Shown here: piece by piece, positions 7,704 through 15,534 of the stretch
Position numbering within the stretch: position 1 is the stretch's first letter
How the letters are laid out: the number at the start of each line of letters is the position of its first letter
DNA from: an uncultured Lysobacteraceae bacterium
GTDB lineage: Bacteria > Pseudomonadota > Gammaproteobacteria > Xanthomonadales > Xanthomonadaceae
DNA length: 42,509 nucleotides
Direction of reading: 5' to 3'
Assembly (NCBI GenBank): GCA_937897645.1
Contig: CALCNV010000086.1
Span: 1 to 42,509 of the forward strand
Made by a program: the position numbers and the translations under genes
The notes under the pieces: model-generated
What the model was told of the DNA's origin: nothing
Seen by the model: the letters and a program-made list of their open reading frames with translations, nothing else
Databases searched by the model: none

Positions 7704-9192
7704 GAACGGGGGTTGGTTCCCGGCGGCGCAGGGTGGGCATCTGTCCACCGCCGTCCGATCCGTGCCAACGCACCCCTGCAGTTCCGCGCGACTGCGCGGT
7801 GGCGGATGCCCGTCGCGGGTTCCCGGCGTCCACCATGATTCGGCGCGGCGCAGCGCAGTTGCGGCCGGGGTATACAAGCAGGCCTGAATTCATGTCAGCC
7901 ACCAGGATATCCAGGCAGCCATCCGAATTCACGTCGCTCACCGCCAGGCTGTTGTCAAAGTAGAACGCGTTGAACCACGGCGTTGTGGTGGTGGTCATCT
8001 CGACCGGAGCCTGGAAACCGCCCGCCTGCTGCAGGTGGAACTGCATGACGTTCCAACTGTTCTGCAGGCCAACGATGTCGTCATGACCGTTCCCGTCCAG
8101 GTCGGCGACCGCCACCGCGCCTATCCCGCGCGCTGCAGGCAACTTCACGCTCCTGCCCAACTGCCCGTTCGCTTCCGTATACAGGATGCGGATGCCGGGC
8201 GGCTGTTGTTCCAATACGTTGCCGACGTCGGTCAGCACCATGTCGGGGCGACCATCCTTGTCAAGATCGCCCACCGCCAGGCCAAAGCTGGGGAATCGGA
8301 ACTGGCTGCCCAGGTCATGGACGATCGGCGCACCCAAGCCGGTCACGCGGTCGACGGGGTAGACCCAGACCTTGGAAGCTCCCTGGCCGTTGGTGATGAT
8401 CAGGTCCTTGAAACCATCGCGGGTGAAGTCCTGGACGTCGACGGTGTTGTAGCCGAACGGCCCGCTGGGAATGAAGACCCTCTGGTCGAATCCGCGTTGC
8501 CCGTCGCCGAAATAGATCCAGGCGCCGTCCGACCAGGTCTGCGCCACGATATCGGGCTTGCCGTCCTGGTCGGCGTCCACCACGCCCAGATACCACGCAG
8601 GACTTGCGCTGGCGACCAGCGTTGCCGAAAAACCGGCGTCGCTGCGCGCGATCACGGTCAGCCCCTGGCTATGGCCAACGATGATCTCCAGGGTGCCGTT
8701 TGAATCCAGGTCCGCCAGCTCCAGGCCTGTGCGGCTGGGTATGTCCAGGTACGGGATGCGTATAGGCGAAGCGAGGCTGCCGTCCGCATTCTGGACAAAG
8801 ATGAGGGCCGCATGCAGGTCCGGGTCAAACGTCCCCAGTCCGACCGTGGTCACCACTACGTCCGTCCTGCCATCACCCGTCACGTCGCCCGCAACCACAC
8901 GCTCGGTATAGGCGTAACGTGGCCCCGTGGGCACGGCATACGCGGTGTAGGGATCAATCCGGAACGTGGCAGTGGCCGCGGTCGTGACGGAAGCGGCGGT
9001 GGAGCGTACCAACGACGGAGTCGACTGGTTACCGGGCGATGTGTGCTTCGTCAGTGCGGATGACGCGGACATCGCCTGCGTGGTCCGCGGAATCGCTTCT
9101 GGACGCACGTGCACCTGCATCGCGGCCACGACGGCTAAGCCCAGCGCCACACCCCCCGATACCACCAAGGCCCACATCTTGAGCAAATGCAC
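7699..9192 (-). CDS. Exported FG-GAP/VCBS repeat beta-propeller protein (minus paralogue)
   Basis: The 497-aa protein has a positively charged N-terminus and one hydrophobic segment (about residues 6-22), indicating export or membrane anchoring. A low-complexity Ser/Thr linker follows. Seven or so blades have the calcium-type signature D-x-(T/N/D)-x-D-G followed by a hydrophobic D(I/V/L)(V/I/L): GDVTGDGRTDVVV, VDADQDGKPDIVA, QDFTRDGFKDLII, GDLDKDGRPDMVL, ADLDGNGHDDIVG and SDVNSDGCLDILV. Such propellers bind ligands or surfaces outside the cytoplasm; no catalytic domain is attached. GTG 9192 is chosen because an AGGGGGAAA site lies 6 nt upstream. It is divergent from a paralogue at 9482. Its C-terminus continues past the paralogue's end through repeat sequence (copies C and B) and stops at the repeat's TAG, giving an added tail ending PTPVP. 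Confidence 0.9.
   Translation of the reverse strand: MHLLKMWALVVSGGVALGLAVVAAMQVHVRPEAIPRTTQAMSASSALTKHTSPGNQSTPSLVRSTAASVTTAATATFRIDPYTAYAVPTGPRYAYTERVVAGDVTGDGRTDVVVTTVGLGTFDPDLHAALIFVQNADGSLASPIRIPYLDIPSRTGLELADLDSNGTLEIIVGHSQGLTVIARSDAGFSATLVASASPAWYLGVVDADQDGKPDIVAQTWSDGAWIYFGDGQRGFDQRVFIPSGPFGYNTVDVQDFTRDGFKDLIITNGQGASKVWVYPVDRVTGLGAPIVHDLGSQFRFPSFGLAVGDLDKDGRPDMVLTDVGNVLEQQPPGIRILYTEANGQLGRSVKLPAARGIGAVAVADLDGNGHDDIVGLQNSWNVMQFHLQQAGGFQAPVEMTTTTTPWFNAFYFDNSLAVSDVNSDGCLDILVADMNSGLLVYPGRNCAAPRRIMVDAGNPRRASATAQSRGTAGVRWHGSDGGGQMPTLRRREPTPVP
7728..7775. repeat. GTAGGGTGGGC repeat, partial copy C
   Basis: A degenerate left half of the repeat (GCAGGGTGGGCATCTGTCCA, then CCGTCCGATCCGTGCCAACG) lies inside the 3' coding end of the FG-GAP gene. 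The right palindrome is missing. It is in direct order with copies A and B, with similar spacing. Confidence 0.65.
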
Positions 9193-9481
9193 GCGCTTTC
9201 CCCCTGCTGCACGAGCCTTGAAGTATAGGCGCTGCGGTACTTGCCGGGCGGGGGCAAGCATCGTGTAGAGCGGAGTGGGAAAACGAACGTCTGGATATGT
9301 GAACTATTTACGTGTCGCGCCGAGTGACATAACGCCTCGCAGGATCCCCAGCGTGCATTCCATGAACCGCGAATTGCCCGCGTATGCCGTACTTGTGCTG
9401 CACCCCAGTCCGCCGCTCTAATGCAATCCTGCCAAACGCAGGGTGGTGCCGTCAGTGACCGCGCGAACCAGGGGGCAACAC
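9193..9481. promoter_or_regulatory. Divergent promoter region between the FG-GAP paralogues
   Basis: These 289 bp separate the two divergent start codons (9192 minus, 9482 plus) and contain no plausible gene. The AT-rich patch near 9290-9320 (GTGAACTATTTACGTG) is the most likely core promoter area. No clear operator palindrome was found, and strand assignment of any promoter is uncertain. Confidence 0.45.
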
Positions 9482-10918
9482 ATGCGATGGTTGGTACTTG
9501 CCGCACTTGCGGCCTCGACGCTCTATTGGGGTGCTTCCGCACTAGCGCTGCGTGATCGTGGTGACAGCGCACGCGGGGCTTCCACCGACAGCAAGCAGCG
9601 GGCCGGCCCTGCGTCTGCAATCCACCATCCGTTGCTGCGCGCTGCCAATCTTCCGCTGGCCTCGACAGAAGGGAGCGCTGTGCTTGCGCAACGCCCCCGT
9701 TTGCCGGGTGGCCGGGCCACCAGTGCCGCGCCATCGCTAGCAGCGACCGCAACGGGGCAAGTCAGTTACACCGCGCCGTCACGTTACCTGGTGCCTGGAA
9801 TGGCGGGTGCTCTGGGAATCGGCGATGTAACAGGTGATCTCAAGCCGGACGTGGTGGTGGCGGTCGACATGAACCTGTCCAACGGACGCCTGCTGGTGTT
9901 CGGACCCACCAGCACCGGTGCGCTGGAGCAGAAAGCCAGTTACGAGATGGATGGTCTGTACTCACACCGCTGGGGCGGGCTGGTGATCGGCGACTTCAAC
10001 CGCGACCAGGTGATGGACGTCGCCGTCGGCATGCCCTATGGCGTTGCGATGTTCATATCCGGCGGCGGCACCTTGACGCTCAGGAAAGTCGTGCTGGGAA
10101 GGGATATCCACCAGCTGGTCGCGCTGGACGTCAACTACGACGGTTATCTCGACATCGTGGGATTGAGTTGGGGGAACATCATGGGCATGTACGAGCCCAA
10201 CGCAGCGACCGTTCTGCGTGGCGACGGCGCAGGCGGGATCCTGTCCCACTATTCGATGGCGACACCACAGCGTGGTTACAACGATCTCAAGCTGGGTGAC
10301 GTAACGTCCGATGGACATCCGGACCTGGTAATCGCGTCGGGACAGGCGTTCAACATTTTCGTTATCCCGCATGACGGTGTGAGTGGTTTCCTGCCCGCAC
10401 GACCCTATGCAAGGCCAGACGGGGTGTGGATGACCAACGCCCTTGCAATCGGGGACGTAAATTCCGACGGCCGCGCCGACGTGGTGACAAATGTCTGGTC
10501 GAACAGTCCAGTGTCTTCACTCTGGATCTATCACCAAGGCGCTGACAGACAATTGCTCGCACCGCAACGCATCGACTCCATGGATGTCCCCGGCAGCATG
10601 CTGGCATTCGACCTGAACAACGATGGCCTGGATGACATCGCGACCGTGCACGAAGGATGGAACGAGTTGGGCTACTACTTGCAGACTACCGGTGGGGTGC
10701 TGGGGCCAGAGCAGAGGACACGGGTCGTTCCGCCGCTTTCATACAATGCGGATCACTACAACAGGCAAGGCATGGCCGCCGGCGATTTGACTGCCGACGG
10801 TTGTCCGGATATCGCGCTTGGCGACTACAACTATGGGTTGGTGGTGCTGGAAGGTAGAGGCTGCCTGCCACCAAGACCACGCGTTACCGGCGGAAATAAT
10901 CCCGTGCGACGTCTTTGA
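9482..10918 (+). CDS. Exported FG-GAP/VCBS repeat beta-propeller protein (plus paralogue)
   Basis: The 478-aa protein has an N-terminal hydrophobic signal or anchor (MRWLVLAALAASTLYWGASA). After a low-complexity spacer it carries FG-GAP/VCBS blades: GDVTGDLKPDVVV, GDFNRDQVMDVAV, LDVNYDGYLDIVG, GDVTSDGHPDLVI, GDVNSDGRADVVT, FDLNNDGLDDIAT and GDLTADGCPDIAL. The last blade and the C-terminal GRGCLPPRP match the minus-strand paralogue (GRNCAAPRR), which shows that the pair arose by duplication. ATG 9482 has a GGGGG ribosome site about 8 nt upstream; the upstream in-frame ATG/GTG would add a hydrophilic stretch before the signal. It stops at TGA without using the nearby repeat. The likely location is periplasm, cell surface or secreted; ligand unknown. 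Confidence 0.9.
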   Translation: MRWLVLAALAASTLYWGASALALRDRGDSARGASTDSKQRAGPASAIHHPLLRAANLPLASTEGSAVLAQRPRLPGGRATSAAPSLAATATGQVSYTAPSRYLVPGMAGALGIGDVTGDLKPDVVVAVDMNLSNGRLLVFGPTSTGALEQKASYEMDGLYSHRWGGLVIGDFNRDQVMDVAVGMPYGVAMFISGGGTLTLRKVVLGRDIHQLVALDVNYDGYLDIVGLSWGNIMGMYEPNAATVLRGDGAGGILSHYSMATPQRGYNDLKLGDVTSDGHPDLVIASGQAFNIFVIPHDGVSGFLPARPYARPDGVWMTNALAIGDVNSDGRADVVTNVWSNSPVSSLWIYHQGADRQLLAPQRIDSMDVPGSMLAFDLNNDGLDDIATVHEGWNELGYYLQTTGGVLGPEQRTRVVPPLSYNADHYNRQGMAAGDLTADGCPDIALGDYNYGLVVLEGRGCLPPRPRVTGGNNPVRRL

Positions 10919-10962
10919 AGGCCATAAACAACGAGGACAGCCGAAGCATGGGTTTACAGCGG

Positions 10963-11048
10963 CGTAGGGTGGGCTCAAGCCCACCGCACTTCGATCCGTG
11001 CCAATGCACGCCGGTGGATGGCAATGGTGGGCCAAGGCCCACCCTACG
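10963..11048. repeat. GTAGGGTGGGC palindromic repeat, copy D
   Basis: This full copy has GTAGGGTGGGCTCAAGCCCA at the left and GGGCCAAGGCCCACCCTAC at the right, with the shared flank GGAACGGGCGTTGGTTTCC on the right. The CTA at 11044-11046 is the minus-strand stop of the esterase gene, and the flank encodes that protein's last residues (PTPVP). Confidence 0.88.
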
Positions 11049-11961
11049 GAACGGGCGTTGGTTTCCAGTCGCCGAACAGGAAGGTCAATGCGCCCGGCAG
11101 GCGTTTTTCCCAGGCCGCTTCGGTGTGCTGCGCGTCCGCGTCCAGGACGAAGCGGAAATTGCTGCTGTCGTAGCCGGCGTCGTGGAAATTCGATTCGACC
11201 TGGCGGATCAAGCCCACCATCTTGTCGTTGAACTTCGGCTCACCGGCTTCCTTGCCGCCGAAGCCCACGAACACTTTTTGCGGCATGACCACCAATGGGC
11301 TGGTATCGCGCACCAGTTGGCCCATGCCGACCCACAGCGTGGGACTCTCGACCAGGCCGTAGCCGAACGTATTCGGCTTGGCCAGCAGCGCGTACAGGCT
11401 GGCCACGCCGCCGTAGGATGAACCGCCAATGCCGGTATTCGCCGGGCCCGGCAAGGTGCGGTACTTCGCATCGACCAGGGGCATCACTTCCTTCGTCATG
11501 AAGTCCGGGAACCGCTTGCCGGCAGGTTCGTCCATGTCCGGGTTGCCGACGAAATCCTTGTACGGCAGATACTCGCGCGCGCGGTCCTTGCCGGCGTGGT
11601 CCACGCCCACCACGATCATCGCCGGGATCTTCTTGTCGGCGACCAGTTGTTGCACGGTTTCATCGACGCTCCACTCGTGGTGGCTGACATCGCTCAGGCA
11701 CGCGTCGAACACGTTCTGTCCATCCAGCATGTACAGCACCGGGTAGCGGCGCTCCTTGTTCACGGCGTCGCCATAGCCCTCGGGCAACAGCACGCGGACC
11801 GTGCGCTCATTGCCGAAGATCGTGCTCTTCAATGTATGCAGATGCAGGTCGCCGCTGGCGGTCGACTTGCACGCGGCAGTCGCCGGCGCATCCTGTGCGT
11901 GGGCCGCGCCGTGTATCGACACGCCGGCGCACAGGGCAAGGCAGAACAGGGTGGTTCGCAT
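11044..11961 (-). CDS. Exported esterase D/Fes-like alpha/beta hydrolase
   Basis: The 305-aa protein has a Sec signal peptide (MRTTLFCLALCAGVSIHGAAHAQ). The mature part starts with a beta-rich segment leading to RRYPVLYMLDGQNVFD (about 71-86), typical of the putative-esterase (esterase D) family that includes enterobactin esterases and mycolyl transferases. The nucleophile motif is GGSSYGG with Ser182, and a C-terminal AQHTEAAWEKRLPGAL carries the probable catalytic His. It likely hydrolyses an ester substrate in the periplasm or outside; the substrate is unknown. ATG 11961 is supported by AGGAACC just upstream and by the signal peptide; the longer reading runs into copy E of the repeat. The C-terminal KPTPVP and stop come from repeat copy D. 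Confidence 0.9.
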   Translation of the reverse strand: MRTTLFCLALCAGVSIHGAAHAQDAPATAACKSTASGDLHLHTLKSTIFGNERTVRVLLPEGYGDAVNKERRYPVLYMLDGQNVFDACLSDVSHHEWSVDETVQQLVADKKIPAMIVVGVDHAGKDRAREYLPYKDFVGNPDMDEPAGKRFPDFMTKEVMPLVDAKYRTLPGPANTGIGGSSYGGVASLYALLAKPNTFGYGLVESPTLWVGMGQLVRDTSPLVVMPQKVFVGFGGKEAGEPKFNDKMVGLIRQVESNFHDAGYDSSNFRFVLDADAQHTEAAWEKRLPGALTFLFGDWKPTPVP

Positions 11962-11999
11962 CAGGGTTCCTCCGGTTGCATCGGGATGGTGCACGCCGA

Positions 12000-12087
12000 C
12001 GTAGGGTGGGCTTAAGCCCACCGCTTTTCAATCCGTACCCGCCGCACGCTGGTGCGCGGCGATGGAGGGCCTAGGTCCACCCTGCAT
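12000..12087. repeat. GTAGGGTGGGC palindromic repeat, copy E (diverged right end)
   Basis: The left end is intact (GTAGGGTGGGCTTAAGCCCA). The right end is degenerate (GGGCCTAGGTCCACCCTGCA). It lies about 40 bp upstream of the esterase start, so the esterase is flanked by two copies (D and E). The 200 bp from here to 12287 contain only the promoter region of the next gene. Confidence 0.75.
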
Positions 12088-12287
12088 ACGATGGTTGGAC
12101 ATAGCGAAGCCCGGGCTACGCCTACTTCAAAACCTAGTGTAGGTACAAATGCATGCCCGCCTATCACGAATGCCACGGGTTCCCGCACCTTATCGCCTTC
12201 TGGAGGGTTGGCCTGCATTTCCATTGCCCATCGTTGTATAAAGGCACGGGCAGCAACCTGCTTGCCCTAACAACAGGAGATCTATAG

Positions 12288-13385
12288 ATGGCGACACATA
12301 CCCGTGGTTCCAGTGGCCTGCTTGCGATCGCGCTTGTCGCGCTTGCCGCCACCGCATATGCGCAACCTCCCGGCGGCCGAGCACAAAGCGAGCGTCCGGT
12401 TCGCGCGGCAGCTCCTGCAGCCAAGATGTCGCCGGTCGAACGCGGGGAACTGACTCGCCAGTTCGTGACTAAGTGGGGCAACTATGTCCAACGGGTGTAC
12501 AACGTGCCCGTGGGCACGTGGTCGAAGCGAATGGTATCCAACTTCGTGATCGCGGATGCCAGCAATTTCCGCAACGCACTCACGCGCGACACCTTCGAAG
12601 GCGCGATGGCCGAGTTGACCGGCACCGGGCATCGCCTCAGTGACGATGCCATCATCACCAAGTTCGCCTCGATGGATGCCGTTGCCACCAAGTCGCAAGT
12701 GACACCGAAAACCTTGGGCGCGTTGAGCAACGATCTGGTCTACACCCCGGTGGCGCCATGCCGCATCCTCGATACCCGCAACGTGGCCGCCGGCGCCATC
12801 GCGGCCAATGCCACCCGTAACTTCGTGGCATTCGGCGTGTCCAGCTTCGCCAGTCAGGGCGGCAGTGCAACCAATTGCGGCGTGAACCCCTTGGCCGCCA
12901 CTGCGGTCGCGATCAACCTGACGGCGGTTGTTCCCGCTTCCGCCGGCTACGCCACCGCATATCCGTTCGGGAGCACCCAGCCGCTGGCCGCAAGCGTCAA
13001 CTACGTCGCTGGCGCCGTCGTGAACAACGCGCTGATCGTGCAGACTCCGAATCCGATTGCCTCGTTTGACTTCACCATCTACACCTTAGCTTCGTCGCAC
13101 TATGTGGCGGACATCGTTGGCTATTTCGCGCCGCCGGTGGCCACTGCGCTGCAGTGCGTGGACACTGCGACCACCGACACCACAGTCGCCGCCGGCGCAA
13201 CCGCCAACTCGGTCGCCCCGACTTGCGCCGCCGGTTACACCCAGACCGCGACCAACTGCCAGTCGTCGACTTGGCAGATGCCCTTCGTGTTCTTCTCGGG
13301 CGGTACTTGTTCCGCACAGAACAACTCGGCTTCCGCCGCCACCCTGCGTTCATCGCGTACCTGCTGCCGCGTGCCGGGTCGCTGA
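12288..13385 (+). CDS. Exported Cys-rich protein with a PCRILDTR motif
   Basis: The 365-aa protein has a clear signal peptide ending in ATAYAQ (about residues 1-25). Residues 45-140 are helical. At about 160-166 lies PCRILDTR, a motif seen at the start of beta-rich secreted modules in many bacteria, followed by an Ala/Val-rich beta domain (to ~285). The last ~75 residues form a Cys-rich module (CVDTATTDTT, CAAGYTQTATNCQSS, GGTCSAQNN, RTCCRVPGR), probably disulfide bonded. The exact function is unknown; a surface or secreted structural or adhesive role is inferred. The start is firm: AACAGGAGA lies 8 nt upstream, with a TATAAAG-type -10 at about 12237. A strong terminator follows at 13407-13434. 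Thr/Ala-rich composition is typical of exported proteins. Confidence 0.82.
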   Translation: MATHTRGSSGLLAIALVALAATAYAQPPGGRAQSERPVRAAAPAAKMSPVERGELTRQFVTKWGNYVQRVYNVPVGTWSKRMVSNFVIADASNFRNALTRDTFEGAMAELTGTGHRLSDDAIITKFASMDAVATKSQVTPKTLGALSNDLVYTPVAPCRILDTRNVAAGAIAANATRNFVAFGVSSFASQGGSATNCGVNPLAATAVAINLTAVVPASAGYATAYPFGSTQPLAASVNYVAGAVVNNALIVQTPNPIASFDFTIYTLASSHYVADIVGYFAPPVATALQCVDTATTDTTVAAGATANSVAPTCAAGYTQTATNCQSSTWQMPFVFFSGGTCSAQNNSASAATLRSSRTCCRVPGR

Positions 13386-13406
13386 TCGATCAAACTACGT
13401 AACACG

Positions 13407-13434
13407 AAAAGAGCCGGGTAAAACCGGCTCTTTT
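13407..13434. terminator. Bidirectional intrinsic terminator between convergent genes
   Basis: The perfect 11-bp stem AAAAGAGCCGG (13407-13417) / CCGGCTCTTTT (13424-13434) encloses a 6-nt loop. T tracts occur on both strands, so it can serve the exported Cys-rich gene (plus) and the serine hydrolase gene (minus) that converge here. Confidence 0.92.
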
Positions 13435-13552
13435 CCCGTGCGATCAAAAAAATGCGAAGTTCGCGCATGGCTCAGGCAGCCTTCTGGACAGATCGCCAGT
13501 CAGGCCGAGCAGGTGCTAGTCCGCAAACAGCGGAACCGACACGCGACCGTAG

Positions 13553-14599
13553 TCAGAACTTCGGCAGCACCTGTTCCATCAACAGCTTCGCGGTGAGCAA
13601 ATGCGGTTGGCGTACGTCGTAGTTGGTGGTGGTGATGACCACGACCAAGCCTTGTTCCGGGAACACCTGCACGCTGTTGCCGCCGGTGCCGTTCATGGAA
13701 TATGACTTCCATGCCTTGCCGTCCTTGCCAGGGAAACGCATCAGCCACCACAGGTAACCGTAGTCCATGTCGTCGTTGGGTCGTGCATGCGGCGCGATCG
13801 ACGCCTGCACCCATGCGGCCGGCACGATCTGCTTGCCGTGTGCCTTGCCGCCATCGAGGTACAGCTGGCCCAGCGCCAACAGGTCGCGGCTGCGCAGGCC
13901 CAGGCCACCACCGCCCTGCGGCAGGCCGAGCGGTGACAACTGCCATTCCGGTGCGGCGATGCCCAGTGGCGTGAACAAGCGACGCTGCGCATACGCATCC
14001 AGGCGCTCGCCGACCGCCGACTGGATGACCGCGCCCAGCGTGGTCGTGCCTGCGGTGCAGTAACGGAAGCTGCGGCCGTAGGGCGATTTCTCCGGCGTCG
14101 GCATCCACGCCGGGAAACCCTGCATCGGCAGGTCCAGGTAGAACTGCACCCAATCCTCGATCAAATACATGCGTTCCTCGTTGCCGCGCGAGAACTGGCT
14201 TTCGTCGTCGCATTCCAGCAACGACGACATGGTCAGCAGGTCTTCGACCGTGATCTTCGCCTTGCGCGGATCGTCGTTCTGGATCGCATGCGAAGGACGC
14301 AGGTACGCGAGGATCGGTGCCTGTGCGCTGGGCAGTTTTCCGTCCTCGATCGCGAGCCCGGCCAGCATGCCGGTGACGGTCTTGGTGGCCGAGCGCGTGT
14401 TGCGCCGTGCTTCGGCGCCGTCCTTGTCGAAGTAATGTTCGTAGACCAGCTTGCCGTCGTGCGCGACCAGCACGCTGGTGATCTGTTTGTAGTCACCGGC
14501 TTCGACCGCTCGGGTCAAGCCATCGAAGCGCGCGTCCTGCGCGTGCGTGGCAAAGGGCAGGGACAGGGCGAGCAGGGCAAGGGTCAGCGGAACGCGCAT
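13553..14599 (-). CDS. Exported serine hydrolase, class C beta-lactamase/PBP-like
   Basis: The 348-aa protein has a signal peptide (MRVPLTLALLALSLPFATHAQ) and an SxxK active site (Ser70-Ala-Thr-Lys73 in RSATKTVTG). The second motif is YCTAGTTT instead of the canonical Tyr-x-Asn, and GTGGNSVQV near the C-terminus resembles the third motif. The fold covers class C beta-lactamases, DD-peptidases and esterases; the substrate cannot be read from sequence, and resistance should not be assumed. ATG 14599 follows a TTGGAG ribosome site. It lies 95 bp downstream of an AraC-type regulator on the same strand, which may control it or the M16 peptidase gene. Confidence 0.88.
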   Translation of the reverse strand: MRVPLTLALLALSLPFATHAQDARFDGLTRAVEAGDYKQITSVLVAHDGKLVYEHYFDKDGAEARRNTRSATKTVTGMLAGLAIEDGKLPSAQAPILAYLRPSHAIQNDDPRKAKITVEDLLTMSSLLECDDESQFSRGNEERMYLIEDWVQFYLDLPMQGFPAWMPTPEKSPYGRSFRYCTAGTTTLGAVIQSAVGERLDAYAQRRLFTPLGIAAPEWQLSPLGLPQGGGGLGLRSRDLLALGQLYLDGGKAHGKQIVPAAWVQASIAPHARPNDDMDYGYLWWLMRFPGKDGKAWKSYSMNGTGGNSVQVFPEQGLVVVITTTNYDVRQPHLLTAKLLMEQVLPKF

Positions 14600-14694
14600 G
14601 GGGAACTCCAAGGATCAAGGCGCGCACCGTAGCAAGTGGGCGGGCGACGCGCTTGTATGCAGCGAACCATCGTCCGCATCAAGGCGTGGACGAT

Positions 14695-15525
14695 TCAGCC
14701 CAGGGCGCGGTACTGCGAAGGCGTCACCCGGTGCGCGCGGCGGAACGCGTGGCTGAAATGGGCCTGGTCGACGAAGCCGCAGGTGGCCGCGACCTCGGCG
14801 ATGCTCAGGCGATTGTCGTCGAGCAGGCCGATGGCGCGTTCCATGCGGCAACGGCGCAGGTAGGCGCCCGGCGAACAGCCGTAGCGGCGGCGGAACGCGC
14901 GCGCCAGGTAGACCGGATGCACGTCGACCTGGCGTGCCAGTTCCGCCAACGCCGGCGTACGCCGCCACTCGTCGGAGAGGATTTCGCGCGCGCGTTCCAG
15001 CCACGCCGGGCCTTCCTCGGTTTCGCCCTGCACCAGGTCTGCGGCGGCATCCAGCAATTCCTCGAAGCCGCCTTCCACCGCCAGCGGTGACGCGCTGTCC
15101 CACGCGCGCAGTTCCCGCCACAGGCACGCCGCGCGCACTAGCGTGGAGCCGGGCAGCTTCACTGCCGATGTCGGCAATGGACGCCGGCTCTGCGCGTGTT
15201 GCCAGGTCGATGCAGGCACCGACACGGTGAAGAACAAGCCCTCCAGGCCGCGGAAACAATCGCGATGGGTGGTGCCGGGTGGATTCAGCACCAGTGCGCG
15301 CTTGCTGCAGACCTCGGGCATGCCGCGCGCGCTGCTGAGGTAATTGCCCTGCAGCAGCAACAGGAAATGCGCATCGTCGTGGGTGTGCACGTGCACGTCG
15401 TGTTCGGGCACCGTGGGCCGAAGTTCGGCCAGCGCCAACGCACCGACTTCGCGTTGCGCGCGATAGTCGCCAAGGAAGCGCCCGTAGGCGAAGGCTTGCG
15501 GAGTGGTCGACAAAGGGAATGGCAC
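14695..15525 (-). CDS. AraC-family transcriptional regulator
   Basis: The 276-aa protein has an N-terminal cupin-like effector domain (EHDVHVHTHDDAHFLLLLQG, about 41-60; VLNPPGTTHRD, about 83-93). The C-terminal double helix-turn-helix is typical of AraC/XylS proteins: LAELARQVDVHPVYLARAFR, then IAEVAATCGFVDQAHFSHAF with the usual P-x-x-Y-R ending. The start is a GTG at 15525, only 9 bp after the M16 peptidase stop, without a clear ribosome site, so translation may depend on readthrough from the M16 message. The His-rich cupin suggests ligand or metal sensing. Regulated targets are not visible, but the neighbouring hydrolase or the divergent arabinofuranosidase are candidates. Confidence 0.9.
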   Translation of the reverse strand: MPFPLSTTPQAFAYGRFLGDYRAQREVGALALAELRPTVPEHDVHVHTHDDAHFLLLLQGNYLSSARGMPEVCSKRALVLNPPGTTHRDCFRGLEGLFFTVSVPASTWQHAQSRRPLPTSAVKLPGSTLVRAACLWRELRAWDSASPLAVEGGFEELLDAAADLVQGETEEGPAWLERAREILSDEWRRTPALAELARQVDVHPVYLARAFRRRYGCSPGAYLRRCRMERAIGLLDDNRLSIAEVAATCGFVDQAHFSHAFRRAHRVTPSQYRALG

Positions 15526-15534
15526 GCGCGCGGG

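Noticed and set aside
7513..7775. CRISPR-like spacing of repeat copies A-C
   Set aside because: The copies are long, palindromic, unevenly complete and also scattered singly through the window; no uniform spacers or cas genes are present.
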